A stretch of 64,000 nt of DNA, taken from positions 1,612,001 through 1,676,000 of the forward strand of contig OZ244625.1 in assembly GCA_965218555.1 (NCBI GenBank), written 5' to 3'. Under the pieces are notes generated by a model, which was not told the DNA's origin, did no database searches, and was given only the letters and a program-made list of their open reading frames with translations. The position numbers and the translations under genes were made by a program. This DNA comes from JAPPLB01 sp965218555. GTDB lineage: Bacteria; Acidobacteriota; Terriglobia; Bryobacterales; UBA6623. Positions 53,499 to 62,287 of the stretch are shown here, one piece after another. Every line of letters starts with the position of its first letter. Within the stretch, counting starts at the first letter, position 1.

Positions 53499-53714
53499 AT
53501 GCAGCATAAATCTGTAGTTCTCGCACATTACGACGGTTTCGGTTCCGTGACCCGTTGCTTGCACGGCTGCATCCATGTGCAACTCGGGGTCACAAGCTTG
53601 ACGCTCACCGAGGAGCAGTATCTGCGCTTCGCAGCGATGCTCAACGATAGCGCCGCCAACTTCGAGCTCTTTCGTCACGCACAATCGGAAATCGACCATG
53701 CCGGAGGCGGATAG
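53499..53714 (+). CDS. Conserved small protein, unknown function
   Basis: 71 aa from the ATG at 53499. Contains the pattern HYDGFGSVTRCLHGCIHVQLGVTSLTLTEEQYLRFAAML, which recalls small DUF6686-like proteins of Bacteroidota that also have a Cys pair followed by 'QLGxxxLxLxEEQF'. Two Cys (CLHGC) could bind metal. 7 bases after the preceding small ORF and 45 before the PQQ gene. Confidence 0.5.
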   Translation: MQHKSVVLAHYDGFGSVTRCLHGCIHVQLGVTSLTLTEEQYLRFAAMLNDSAANFELFRHAQSEIDHAGGG

Positions 53715-53759
53715 GCGCTGAAGACAAGCGGGTCGACAAAAGAAAGGACAATCCCTTCG

Positions 53760-55001
53760 ATGCGAGTTTCCGGTTTCCCATGCACCCTCTCTCGGCGGGC
53801 ATTCCTCGGCGCAGTCTGCGGTCCGGTCGCCGCCGCCGGTACCCGCTGGACGCAGTTCCGCGGTGACGGAGCGAGTTCCGTAGCTGCTGACCAGAGGCTT
53901 CCGCTGGAATGGTCCGACGACAAGAACGTCGCGTGGAGTGTTGCCACTCCGGGTTACGGTCAATCGAGTCCGGTCGTCTACGAGGACAAGGTCTTCGTGA
54001 CAAGCGTCGAAGGCGCCCATAAGGAAACACTCATGCTTGCCGCGTTCGGCCTCTCTGCCGGCAAGAGTCTGTGGACGCATCGCGGGAAACCGGGGCAGCC
54101 CATCGAAGACTCCAATATGGTCAGCAAGGCGGCGCCGACCCCAGCGGTGGATTCGGATGCGGTCTACGCGTTTTTTGAAACCGGAAACTTAGCAGCCATT
54201 GATCACATCGGGAAGCTCAAGTGGGAGAGGCGACTTACCGAGGAGTTCGGTGATTTCGGCGGCCGCCACGGGCTTGGCAGCTCGGTCCGCCTCTGTCGCT
54301 CGGGAGTATTGGTGCTGGCGGCTCACGACGGACCATCCTACCTGCTCTGCGCCGATCGAGGCACCGGCGACACTGTTTGGAAGGCGGATCGCCCGAAAGG
54401 CGTTACCTGGAGCACACCCACCATCGCTGAGCACGACGGCCGCGAGATCGCGCTTGTCAGCGTGGGGAAGCGCGTCGACGCCTACGATACCGCTGACGGC
54501 TCGCTGCTGTGGACCCTCGACGGATTCGAAGGCGCGTTCGTCGCCTCTCCGACCCCCATCGCCGGCGGAGCGATCATCGGCTCGGGCAACAAGGCGCACA
54601 CCGTAGCCATCCGTTTCGGCTCGGACCCCAAAGCGATGCCGGAGATCGTCTGGCGGGCCAAGGAGGCTGCTTCGTATTTCAGTTCCCCGCTTGCTCATCA
54701 GTCGCGGGTTTACATGGTCAGCAAAGCCGGCGTGGCCTACTGTCTCGATATCGAATCCGGACAGGAGATCTGGCGTTCCCGACTCGAAGGACCAAGTTGG
54801 GCCTCGCCGATCGGCTTGAAGGATCTTGTCTACTTCTGCGGCGTCAACGGCGTGACGGAAGTCGTCACGGCGGGCGCCTCATTCACACGGATCGCCAGAA
54901 ACAGCCTGTCTGAAGAGAGTCGCCTCTACGGGACGGCCGTAGCCGAGGACTGCCTTCTGCTCCGCTACGGTCGACGATTGATCAAGGTAGCAGCCGGTTG
55001 A
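53760..55001 (+). CDS. PQQ-binding-like beta-propeller protein, Tat-exported
   Basis: 413 aa. Twin-arginine signal TLSRRAFLGAVCGPVAAAG. Mature part is an eight-bladed PQQ/BamB-type propeller: RWTQFRGDGASSVAADQRLPLEW, GYGQSSPVVYEDKVFVTSVEGA, repeated 'SPxxYxxKVYVxS' and 'GxxLWxxxxxG' blades (GKSLWTHRGKPG, GSLLWTLDGFEG, GQEIWRSRLEGP). This protein type is common in Planctomycetes and Acidobacteria; most are scaffolds rather than PQQ enzymes. Its neighbours suggest a role at the outer membrane or in the receptor unit. Confidence 0.85.
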   Translation: MRVSGFPCTLSRRAFLGAVCGPVAAAGTRWTQFRGDGASSVAADQRLPLEWSDDKNVAWSVATPGYGQSSPVVYEDKVFVTSVEGAHKETLMLAAFGLSAGKSLWTHRGKPGQPIEDSNMVSKAAPTPAVDSDAVYAFFETGNLAAIDHIGKLKWERRLTEEFGDFGGRHGLGSSVRLCRSGVLVLAAHDGPSYLLCADRGTGDTVWKADRPKGVTWSTPTIAEHDGREIALVSVGKRVDAYDTADGSLLWTLDGFEGAFVASPTPIAGGAIIGSGNKAHTVAIRFGSDPKAMPEIVWRAKEAASYFSSPLAHQSRVYMVSKAGVAYCLDIESGQEIWRSRLEGPSWASPIGLKDLVYFCGVNGVTEVVTAGASFTRIARNSLSEESRLYGTAVAEDCLLLRYGRRLIKVAAG

Positions 55002-55073
55002 ACAAGCCTCCGGACATCTCCTCCTCCGAGCTCAACGTCGAATTGAACCACGATCCACAAGGAAGGAGACTTC

Positions 55074-55361
55074 ATGCAATTCTACATTGATTGCATTCTC
55101 GAATTGCTAGAGGCTCCCCATCTCAGCGACGAGGACTGGCAGGACCTCGACGACTTGACCCAACTGCTTGTTGACGGTTTCGAGCGAGTGCGGTCAAGCA
55201 AAGAACGGCGACAAGGTTCGTCAGCTGCGAGTTTGCTGGACGGGCTCTGCCAGGCGGCAGCGACACTGCGAGGCAACCTCGCGGAGAGAGACGTGGACGT
55301 TGCTTTGCGTAACGCGATCTCACTCAGAACACAGGCGATCCGTGGGAGGGAGGAGCGCTGA
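55074..55361 (+). CDS. Conserved hypothetical protein (95 aa)
   Basis: 95 aa, start fixed by AAGGAGAC directly upstream. Helical, acidic-basic alternating sequence (LELLEAPHLSDEDWQDLDDLTQLLVDGFERVRSSKE) with no signal, no membrane helix and no family I recognise. It may end the preceding operon or stand alone; a promoter and attenuator for rimP follow. Confidence 0.6.
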   Translation: MQFYIDCILELLEAPHLSDEDWQDLDDLTQLLVDGFERVRSSKERRQGSSAASLLDGLCQAAATLRGNLAERDVDVALRNAISLRTQAIRGREER

Positions 55362-55639
55362 TCGGCACACCCCCGGGCGGCTGCCAATAGTCCGGAATAC
55401 TCTACACCACGCCGGCAGCCACACCATAAAGACGGTGTTTCGGGCAAAGGCCAAGTTCACGCTAAGCGTGCCGACGAGCAGTGAGCTCAGATCGAAGACG
55501 CGATCCTGGCGCTGGAAACCTTGGGGGACGGTCGCCGAACAGGACTCACGGCAGCCGTTTCTCCACAGGGCGCCACTGGCGCGGCCCAGTCGCTCCTGCT
55601 TGTGACTCCTTGCGGACGGATTAGAGGCGGCGGCGTCTC

Positions 55640-55669
55640 TTGCGTTTCGAGAACGGCGACCTCTACAAT
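55640..55669 (+). promoter_or_regulatory. Promoter of the rimP-nusA-infB operon
   Basis: -35 TTGCGT (55640-55645), 18-bp spacer, -10 TACAAT (55664-55669). Start expected near 55676, leaving a ~75-base leader before rimP that contains the attenuator. Confidence 0.65.
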
Positions 55670-55702
55670 AAAGGCGATAGGGCTTACTGGGGGCGCGTTT
55701 CC

Positions 55703-55727
55703 AAAGTGGGCAAATGCCCACTTTTTT
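55703..55727 (+). terminator. Attenuator terminator in the rimP leader
   Basis: Perfect 9-bp stem AAAGTGGGC / GCCCACTTT with loop AAAT, followed by TTTATT. It lies between the operon promoter and rimP (55752), so transcription must read through or be controlled. A premature terminator of this shape precedes rimP/nusA operons in several bacterial groups (rimP leader). Confidence 0.8.
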
Positions 55728-55751
55728 ATTGTGCCGAAAAGTGGCGGACCC

Positions 55752-56219
55752 ATGGCTTGGGCGCACGAGCGGGCTCAGCAGGAGATTTACAAGATTGCGG
55801 AAAGGGTCGCCTCGTCGGTGGGGTTGGAGGTCGTCGATGTAGAACTGCGAGGGGGGCCGCGAAACGGTGTCCTCAGGATCTTCATTGATCGTCCGGAGGG
55901 AATTTCCCATATGGATTGCGAGGGGGTTTCACGGCAGATCGGGCCGATTCTCGATGTCGAGGATCTGATGCCCGGACCCTACCGGCTCGAGGTTTCGTCG
56001 CCGGGACTGGATCGCAAGCTGGTGAAGCAGTCCGACTACGAGCGCTTCACCGGTAAGAAGGCGCGCATCAAGCTTCGGCGCCCCGTGGAAGGGCAGAGGC
56101 AATTTACGGGCCGCCTGCGAGGCTGCATCGAAGGTGCTGTGACCGTTGAGAGCGAAGGAACCGTGAGGCGGTTGCCCCTGGAAGACATCGAGCAAGCGCG
56201 TCTCGTCGCGGAATTCTAA
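55752..56219 (+). CDS. rimP: Ribosome maturation factor RimP
   Basis: 155 aa from the ATG at 55752. RimP marks: IAERVASSVGLEVVDVELRGGPRNGVLRIFIDRPEG, CEGVSRQIGPILDVEDLMPGPYRLEVSSPGLDR and the C-terminal SH3-like domain (GKKARIKLRRP...GQRQFTGRLRG). RimP helps 30S assembly. It is the first gene of the conserved rimP-nusA-infB block. The frame is open upstream, but the terminator hairpin there rules out an earlier start. Confidence 0.93.
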   Translation: MAWAHERAQQEIYKIAERVASSVGLEVVDVELRGGPRNGVLRIFIDRPEGISHMDCEGVSRQIGPILDVEDLMPGPYRLEVSSPGLDRKLVKQSDYERFTGKKARIKLRRPVEGQRQFTGRLRGCIEGAVTVESEGTVRRLPLEDIEQARLVAEF

Positions 56220-56242
56220 AGGCCGACTTTTTTGAGGGCAAA

Positions 56243-57868
56243 ATGGAGAACCTTTTCGGTCAAATCGAGGATTTGAGTCGTGCCAAGGGGATCGATCCCC
56301 AGATCGTGATCGATGCCCTCAAGGACGCGATCGTGGTCGCCGCCCGTAAATATTACAAGGCAGGCGAAGAGTTGGTCGCTGACTATAACGGAGACGCGGG
56401 CCAAGTCGAAGTGTATGCTGTCAAAATCGTCTCCGAGCTCGTGGCCAATCCGGCTCGGGAGATCAGCGTGAGAGACGCCCGCCGCATCCAGCACGACGCC
56501 TCCATCGGAGAGGAAATCCGATTCCGAAAAAAAACAGATGGTTTGGGCCGAATCTCCGCACAGCTTGCGAAGCAGGTGATTTTCCAAAAGATCCGCGAGG
56601 CCGAGCGGGAAACGATCTTCAACGAGTTTTCAGGCCGCATTGGCGAAATCGTTCCGTGCACCGTCAAGCGGATCGAAGGGCCGGACTTGATCGTTGACAT
56701 CGGGCGGACCGAGGCGCGCCTTCCGCGGCGCGAGCAGTCGCGGCTTGAAAGCTTCTCCCCCGGCGACCGGATTCGCGTCGTGATCAAGAATATTGAAAAG
56801 GCAGGCCGCGGACCGGCCGTCATCGTTTCACGAGCCTCCGAAGATCTGGTCAAAACGCTCTTCGAGCAGGAGGTTCCTGAAATCTACGACGGGACGGTCA
56901 AGATCATGGCCTGCGGCCGCGAAGCAGGCGAGCGTACCAAGATCGCCGTTCAGTCGAGCGATCGGGATGTGGACGCGGTCGGCGCCTGCGTCGGCATGAA
57001 GGGCATGCGCGTGCAGTCGATCATCCGGGAACTTCGTGGCGAGAAGATCGACATCATCGAATACTCCGAGGAACCGGTTGAAATGGCGACCCGCGCTCTG
57101 AGCCCCGCGAAGATCAGCCGGGTAACGGTCATCGACCCCCTCGCACGACATCTTGAAGTGATCGTCGAGGAGACCCAACTCTCGCTGGCCATCGGCAAGA
57201 AAGGCCAAAATGTCCGGCTGGCCGCCAAGCTGATGGGTTGGCGAATCGACATCAAGAGCGAAGACGAAAAACGACAGGAAGTCGAGTCGGCCATGGCCGC
57301 GATGGCGGGTTCCGGTACACCGGTCAGCGTCTTGATCGAACATGGCCTGGGCGAGAATCTCGTGGACAAGCTTCTGGAAGCGGGGTTATCGACGGTCGAG
57401 CAACTCGCCGATATGACTCCCGAGCAGCTTGAGGAGATCCCCGACATCGGGTCGGAAATGGTCGAGAAAATCACGCTCGCAGTCGGGGCTTATTTTGGGC
57501 AGTTCGAGCCTAGCGAACCCAGCCTCGCACCCTCCGACCCGGAGACGCTCCCGGACGTGCCAGTCGTAACTCAGGAACCGGAGGTGGTCGTGGCAGACCC
57601 GGCGGCGGAGGCCGCTGCTGTCATGCCCGGATTGCCGGTTGAAGGCGTAGATGGGGACGATGACGGGTTCGAAGACGACGACATCGATTTTGATAACATG
57701 GACGTGGATTCGTCCTTCTCTTCCGACGAAGTGGAGAACGAATCCGCCCACTCCGACACGGGGAGTGACGAGACCCAACCCCAGTTCTCCCCGGTCATCG
57801 AATCAACACCACCAGTCGAGGATGATGTTCATGACAACCTAACGACGAAGGAGTCCGACCGGTCTTGA
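56243..57868 (+). CDS. nusA: Transcription termination/antitermination factor NusA
   Basis: 541 aa. N-terminal RNA polymerase-binding domain (LFGQIEDLSRAKGIDPQIVIDALKDAIVVAARKYY), S1 (EFSGRIGEIVPCTVKRIEGPDLIVDIGRTEARL), KH1 and KH2 (VGACVGMKGMRVQSIIRELRGEKIDII, LSLAIGKKGQNVRLAAKLMGWRIDIKSE), a helix-hairpin-helix (ADMTPEQLEEIPDIGSEMVEKI) and a very acidic C-terminal tail (from ~430 on). It modulates pausing, termination and antitermination. The tail is longer and more acidic than in E. coli. Overlaps infB by 4 bp. Confidence 0.95.
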   Translation: MENLFGQIEDLSRAKGIDPQIVIDALKDAIVVAARKYYKAGEELVADYNGDAGQVEVYAVKIVSELVANPAREISVRDARRIQHDASIGEEIRFRKKTDGLGRISAQLAKQVIFQKIREAERETIFNEFSGRIGEIVPCTVKRIEGPDLIVDIGRTEARLPRREQSRLESFSPGDRIRVVIKNIEKAGRGPAVIVSRASEDLVKTLFEQEVPEIYDGTVKIMACGREAGERTKIAVQSSDRDVDAVGACVGMKGMRVQSIIRELRGEKIDIIEYSEEPVEMATRALSPAKISRVTVIDPLARHLEVIVEETQLSLAIGKKGQNVRLAAKLMGWRIDIKSEDEKRQEVESAMAAMAGSGTPVSVLIEHGLGENLVDKLLEAGLSTVEQLADMTPEQLEEIPDIGSEMVEKITLAVGAYFGQFEPSEPSLAPSDPETLPDVPVVTQEPEVVVADPAAEAAAVMPGLPVEGVDGDDDGFEDDDIDFDNMDVDSSFSSDEVENESAHSDTGSDETQPQFSPVIESTPPVEDDVHDNLTTKESDRS

Positions 57869-60612
57869 GTAAGACGAAAAAAACGCGGATCAACGAGCTG
57901 GCCCGAGAGCTCGAAGTCAAAGCACAGGTAATACTCGATGCCCTGCCGAAAGTCGGAGTCGTCGAGAAGAAGACGCATTCGAGTTCCATAGAAGAGGTTG
58001 CCGCCGAAAAGATCCGTGAGCACTTTCGCCAACAGGATCAAGCTCGTCAACAGATCCAAAAAACCACGGACGAGCTGCCGCCGACCAAGCAAGCACCTTC
58101 TCGACCTGTCACGTCCGCGCTGCCGATGGTGAATCGGTTTGCTTCGCGGCCTGCGGTTTCGCAACCTGTCAAGCCGTCGATTCCAATCGGTCCGCGAGTC
58201 ACGCCCCTGCGCCCACCTGTGCAAGCCTTACGGCCGCCTCTGAAGCCGGTCCGGCCGGTGCTTCCTCCCGTCCCTCCGAAGGCCGCGCCGATCAAGCCCG
58301 TGTCGCCTACTCTGCCAGGCGCTGCGCAAAATAGACCCGTGAGCGCCCCGGGGCATCCGGTCAAGCCGATTCCGAGACAGGTGCCGGGCGTGGCGGCCTC
58401 ACAAGAGCCCCGTGCGCCGCTCAAACCGGAAGCCCGTGTGACGGCCTTACCCGGCGCACCTCTTCGGCCGCCCGTAGCGGGAGTCGCGCCCACACCGTCA
58501 CAACCCCAAGTACGGCTCCCGTCCAAGCGAGCGGCGCGGCCGCTCCCAGTCCGTCCGCAACCGCGGACGCCTCCGCCCCCGCAGAAGCCGGTACCCGGTA
58601 AGCCGATCTATGCGCGCGCCCGCCGACCCGGGGTTCCCGGTGTACCCGGACCGATGCCGGGAGCGCGTTTTCCCGGCCCCCGAGGACCTCATCCGGGAAC
58701 CATCCCGCCGCCCGGCCAACCCGCACGCCCAGCCGGACGCAGACCTCCTCGTCCCGCTCACCCGAGGACCGTCCGGGATCGCGAAGCGGAACGCGAAGCT
58801 AAGGTGCTTCGCCGGCAGGCTAGTCGAGCGCAGGCCGCGCCCCCGAAGGCCGTCAACACGGAGGTCACCGTCAGCGCCGGTACAACCGTCAAAGAACTGG
58901 CGGAGAAACTCGGCATCAAAGCTAACCTGATCATCAAAACTCTTGTCGACCGCGGCCTGTTCGCGACGATCAACCAGACGCTCGACATGGAGATGATTCA
59001 GGATCTCTGCAAACACTTCGGCGCCACTGCCACCGAATTGAGCTACGAAGAAGAAACGATGCTCGAGTTGGAGGAAATCCAGGAGACAGCCGATCTGCAA
59101 GAGCGTGCTCCCGTCGTCACCGTTATGGGTCACGTCGACCACGGAAAGACATCGCTGCTCGACGCCATTCGCCAGACCAACGTCGCCGAACGCGAGGCGG
59201 GCGGCATCACCCAGGCCATCGGCGCCTACCATGTCGAGCATGAGGGCCGCCGCATTGTGTTCATCGATACGCCGGGCCACGAGGCGTTCACACGCATGCG
59301 CGCGCGGGGCGCGCAGAGTACCGACGTCGTCATCTTGGTTGTGAGCGCCGACGATGGCGTGATGCCGCAAACGATCGAGGCGATCGATCATGCCAAGGTC
59401 GCGGATGTCCCAATTGTGGTTGCGATCAACAAGATCGACCTTTCCGGTGCCGACCCGGACCGTGTGAAGCAGCAACTGGCCGACCGCGGCTTGTTACCGG
59501 AAGACTGGGGCGGCGACGTCGTGATGGTCCCGGTTTCCGCAGCTGAGAAGACAAACCTGAACCAACTCCTGGAGATGGTCCTTCTTGTTGCGGACCTGAG
59601 AGAGCTGAAGGCCAACGCGAATCGGCCGGCTGTCGGCTTCGTTCTCGAGGCCAAGCTTGACCGTGGTCAGGGTCCGGTCGCCACCGTTCTGGTTCGCAAC
59701 GGAACGCTGCGCAACGGCGATCACTTCCTGGTGGGATCCGTTTTCGGTAAGGTGCGCGCCATGATCGATGACCGCGGCGCCAAGGTCAAAGAGGCGCCGC
59801 CTTCGACGGCCGTCGTGGTGCTGGGGCTCGAGGGTCTCCCGGATCCCGGTGACACCCTCCAGGTCGCGACGGATACGGATAAAGCAAGAAAGATCGTCGA
59901 ATACCGCGAGGACAAGGCCCGCGAGCAGGCTCTCGCGAAGTCATCCCGCTTGTCACTGGAACAGTTCCAGGAGCAGTTGCGGGCCGGCGATATCAAGGAA
60001 CTGCCGCTGGTGCTGAAGTGCGACGTTCAGGGCTCCATGGAAGTGCTTTCCGACGCACTCAACAGGCTCGCGAACGAGAAAGTCAAGGTCAATTTGATCC
60101 ACACCGGAGTCGGAGCGATTTCGGAATCCGACGTTCTGTTGGCCACCGCTGCAAACGCAATCATTATCGGGTTCAGCGTACGCCCCGAACGAACCGCGGC
60201 CGTTGTAGCGGAGCACGAGGGTGTTGATATCCGCCTGCACACAATCATCTACGAGTTGATTGACGAGGTCAAAGCGGCGATGACGGGCCTGCTCGAGCCG
60301 ATCATCAAAGAAACGATGCTCGGCCGAGCCGACGTCCTCGAGACCTTCCGTGTCAGCAAGGTTGGTACGGTCGCCGGATGCCTCGTTCAGGATGGCCACG
60401 TTACGAACAAGGCCGAGGTTCGCCTCTTACGGGACAACGTAGTCGTTTACTCCGGCAAGGTTGGTTCGTTGCGCCGCTTCAAGGATGAAGTCAGCGAAGT
60501 CCGCTCGGGACAGGAATGCGGCTTGGGTATTGCAAACTTCAACGATCTCAAAAGGGGCGACGTCATCGAGGCGTTCGTCACCGAGAAGGTGTCGCAAGAA
60601 GTCTTTGCTTGA
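57865..60612 (+). CDS. infB: Translation initiation factor IF-2
   Basis: 915 aa from a TTG overlapping the nusA stop (TTGA). N-terminal IF2N domain (RINELARELEVKAQVILDALPKVGV), a long Pro/Arg-rich linker (~80-300), a second IF2N-like domain (VKELAEKLGIKANLIIKTL), then the G domain from residue 422 (GHVDHGKTS, DTPGHEAF, NKID) and domains II-IV ending with the C2 fMet-tRNA domain. It places initiator tRNA on the 30S subunit. The Pro-rich linker is a feature of large IF-2 forms. Confidence 0.95.
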   Translation: MSKTKKTRINELARELEVKAQVILDALPKVGVVEKKTHSSSIEEVAAEKIREHFRQQDQARQQIQKTTDELPPTKQAPSRPVTSALPMVNRFASRPAVSQPVKPSIPIGPRVTPLRPPVQALRPPLKPVRPVLPPVPPKAAPIKPVSPTLPGAAQNRPVSAPGHPVKPIPRQVPGVAASQEPRAPLKPEARVTALPGAPLRPPVAGVAPTPSQPQVRLPSKRAARPLPVRPQPRTPPPPQKPVPGKPIYARARRPGVPGVPGPMPGARFPGPRGPHPGTIPPPGQPARPAGRRPPRPAHPRTVRDREAEREAKVLRRQASRAQAAPPKAVNTEVTVSAGTTVKELAEKLGIKANLIIKTLVDRGLFATINQTLDMEMIQDLCKHFGATATELSYEEETMLELEEIQETADLQERAPVVTVMGHVDHGKTSLLDAIRQTNVAEREAGGITQAIGAYHVEHEGRRIVFIDTPGHEAFTRMRARGAQSTDVVILVVSADDGVMPQTIEAIDHAKVADVPIVVAINKIDLSGADPDRVKQQLADRGLLPEDWGGDVVMVPVSAAEKTNLNQLLEMVLLVADLRELKANANRPAVGFVLEAKLDRGQGPVATVLVRNGTLRNGDHFLVGSVFGKVRAMIDDRGAKVKEAPPSTAVVVLGLEGLPDPGDTLQVATDTDKARKIVEYREDKAREQALAKSSRLSLEQFQEQLRAGDIKELPLVLKCDVQGSMEVLSDALNRLANEKVKVNLIHTGVGAISESDVLLATAANAIIIGFSVRPERTAAVVAEHEGVDIRLHTIIYELIDEVKAAMTGLLEPIIKETMLGRADVLETFRVSKVGTVAGCLVQDGHVTNKAEVRLLRDNVVVYSGKVGSLRRFKDEVSEVRSGQECGLGIANFNDLKRGDVIEAFVTEKVSQEVFA

Positions 60613-60896
60613 TGTCCGTCATCGGACTGCTGACGCTTCAACTTCACATCGAGCACGCTCATTCACTTAAGGAAAAGCGGAACGTTCTTCAGGGTCTCAA
60701 GGACCGTTTGCGGAAGCGCTTCAACGTATCCGTCGCCGAAGTGGGTGGTCAAGGCACTTGGCAGATGTCGGTCGTCGCCATCGTCATGGTTTCCGGAAAT
60801 CGGCAGCGCGTCCAGGACCTGCTGGCAAAAGCCGAGAGTGAAGCGGAGCGGTTTCTCGGCGCTGACCTTATAGGCAGCGAAGTGGAGCTCCTTTGA
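60612..60896 (+). CDS. DUF503 (YlxP-like) protein
   Basis: 94 aa from an ATG overlapping the infB stop (TGATG). DUF503 signature: LTLQLHIEHAHSLKEKRNVLQGLKDRLRKRFNVSVAEVG, followed by SVVAIVMVSGNRQRVQDLLAKAESEAERF. A homologue, YlxP, is encoded in the nusA-infB operon of Firmicutes and is thought to help ribosome function. Overlaps the apbE gene by 4 bp. Confidence 0.9.
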   Translation: MSVIGLLTLQLHIEHAHSLKEKRNVLQGLKDRLRKRFNVSVAEVGGQGTWQMSVVAIVMVSGNRQRVQDLLAKAESEAERFLGADLIGSEVELL

Positions 60897-61888
60897 CGCG
60901 CGCTGCCCCTCTGTTCTTGGGTTTCTTGGTCGCGCTGGTCGATCCACCACCCCTTGTCGCCGACGCGGACGAACCAACTCAGCTCCAGCGCTATGAAGCG
61001 AGCGCGTCGATCATGGGATCGACGTATACCATTGCCGCCTTCGGAGAGCACCGCGGCAAGCTCGCATCGGCTGTTCGGGCGGCCTTCGATGAGGCGCGTC
61101 GCATCGACGGTTTTCTGAGCCATTACAAGCCGAACAGTGAACTGAGCCTCTTGAACCGAGACGCAGCGCGGGGGCCTGTTTTTGTTTCGCAAGAAATGGC
61201 CGACCTCCTTTCGCGCTGCTTGGAGTACAGCCGTGCGAGCGAGGGTGCTTTCGACGTCACCGTCGGCGCCCTGATGAAGGTCTGGGGTTTCTATAGGGGC
61301 ATCGGTGCAATACCGGATGCATGGCGACTCGCCGCAGCGCGCTGCAAGGTTGGTTTCCGGCATATCAAGTTGGACCGTGGGAACTCGACCGTGCGCTTCC
61401 TGAAGAACGGAATCGAGCTCGATCCCGGCGGGATTGGTAAAGGCTACGCCGTCGACCGGATGGCGGACATCCTTGGCAAGGCCGGCGTATCCGCAGCTTT
61501 CATCAGTGCGGCGGGCAGCAGCATGTACGCGATCGGAGCGCCTCCTGACGAGCCCGTTGGTTGGCCGGTTCGGATTCGAAACCCCCAAAACCCAGCAGCA
61601 ACGGCGGCGGACATCCGTCTCAAAGATCAATCGCTTTCAACTTCGGGCTCCTACGAGAAGTTCTTCGAGGCCGATGGCCGGATCTACAGCCACATCATGG
61701 ATCCCCGCACAGGGATGCCCTCTCAGGGTGTTGTGTCCGTATCCGTTCTCGCGCCTTCTACTCTTGACAGCGAGGCCTGGACAAAGGCGTTCTTCGTGAA
61801 TGGCCGAGATTGGTCGGTGAAGAACAGCCCCGAAGGCTTCCGGGTGTTCTTGTGCCCTGAAGGCCGGCCTTGCGGCTGGCTGCCGTGA
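60893..61888 (+). CDS. ApbE-family FAD:protein FMN transferase, exported
   Basis: 331 aa from a TTG overlapping the DUF503 stop (TTGA). Signal peptide (LFLGFLVALVDPP), then the ApbE fold: SIMGSTYTIAAFG, ARRIDGFLSHYKPNSELSLLNR, GAFDVTVGALMKVWGF, ELDPGGIGKGYAVDRM, SAAGSSMYAIG (variant of the usual AGG), SGSYEKFFEADGRIYSHIMDPRTG with metal/FMN residues. It attaches FMN to Thr/Ser of proteins such as Rnf/Nqr and fumarate reductase. Its place after infB and DUF503 instead of rbfA is uncommon. Confidence 0.88.
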   Translation: MTRAAPLFLGFLVALVDPPPLVADADEPTQLQRYEASASIMGSTYTIAAFGEHRGKLASAVRAAFDEARRIDGFLSHYKPNSELSLLNRDAARGPVFVSQEMADLLSRCLEYSRASEGAFDVTVGALMKVWGFYRGIGAIPDAWRLAAARCKVGFRHIKLDRGNSTVRFLKNGIELDPGGIGKGYAVDRMADILGKAGVSAAFISAAGSSMYAIGAPPDEPVGWPVRIRNPQNPAATAADIRLKDQSLSTSGSYEKFFEADGRIYSHIMDPRTGMPSQGVVSVSVLAPSTLDSEAWTKAFFVNGRDWSVKNSPEGFRVFLCPEGRPCGWLP

Positions 61889-62011
61889 ACACCTCAGGCG
61901 GCGCGTCGGACCGTTTTGCCCCTATCAGGTTGGTCGTCCAGCCGGGACGGATATGCCTCCTGCACCGCAACCGTCATGCATGAATCCCGACAATCGGCAG
62001 TCGCCCCAGGA

Positions 62012-62045
62012 TTGACAATCCCCAAGTAAGTCATTATCTTACTTG
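62012..62045 (+). promoter_or_regulatory. Promoter and autoregulatory operator of a VapBC-type module
   Basis: -35 TTGACA (62012-62017), 17-bp spacer, -10 TATCTT (62035-62040). Overlapping the -10 is a perfect inverted repeat CAAGTAAG / CTTACTTG (62023-62030, 62038-62045; 7-base centre), the expected binding site of an AbrB-type antitoxin. The start ATG follows at 62048. Confidence 0.8.
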
Positions 62046-62047
62046 CC

Positions 62048-62287
62048 ATGAAGACTGTCGCCTCATCGAAGGGTCAGATCGTCATTCAGGCCAGCTTCGC
62101 CATCAGGACAACATCGAACTTGGCCAAGCGTTTGATATAGCAACGAGCAGATCGAGGCGATAATCGACTGGCAGTTACCCCCCCCCAAAGAACCAGGGCT
62201 GGTGGATACGCTCTTCGCATGTCCTATGAAGGGCTGGTTGTGCCGGTCGAATCGGAGTCTACCAACTCACTCGGACAACCATCATGA
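62048..62287 (+). pseudogene. AbrB/MazE-type antitoxin, frameshifted
   Basis: The start MKTVASSKGQIVIQA is a SpoVT-AbrB swapped-hairpin domain. After about 15 codons the frame is lost; the remainder is found in other frames (HQDNIELGQAFDI, then PPKNQGLVDTLFACPMKGW, then VPVESESTNSLGQPS) ending at a stop that overlaps the toxin ATG (ATGA). At least three frame changes. Promoter and operator remain perfect, so loss of coding is probably recent. Confidence 0.75.
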
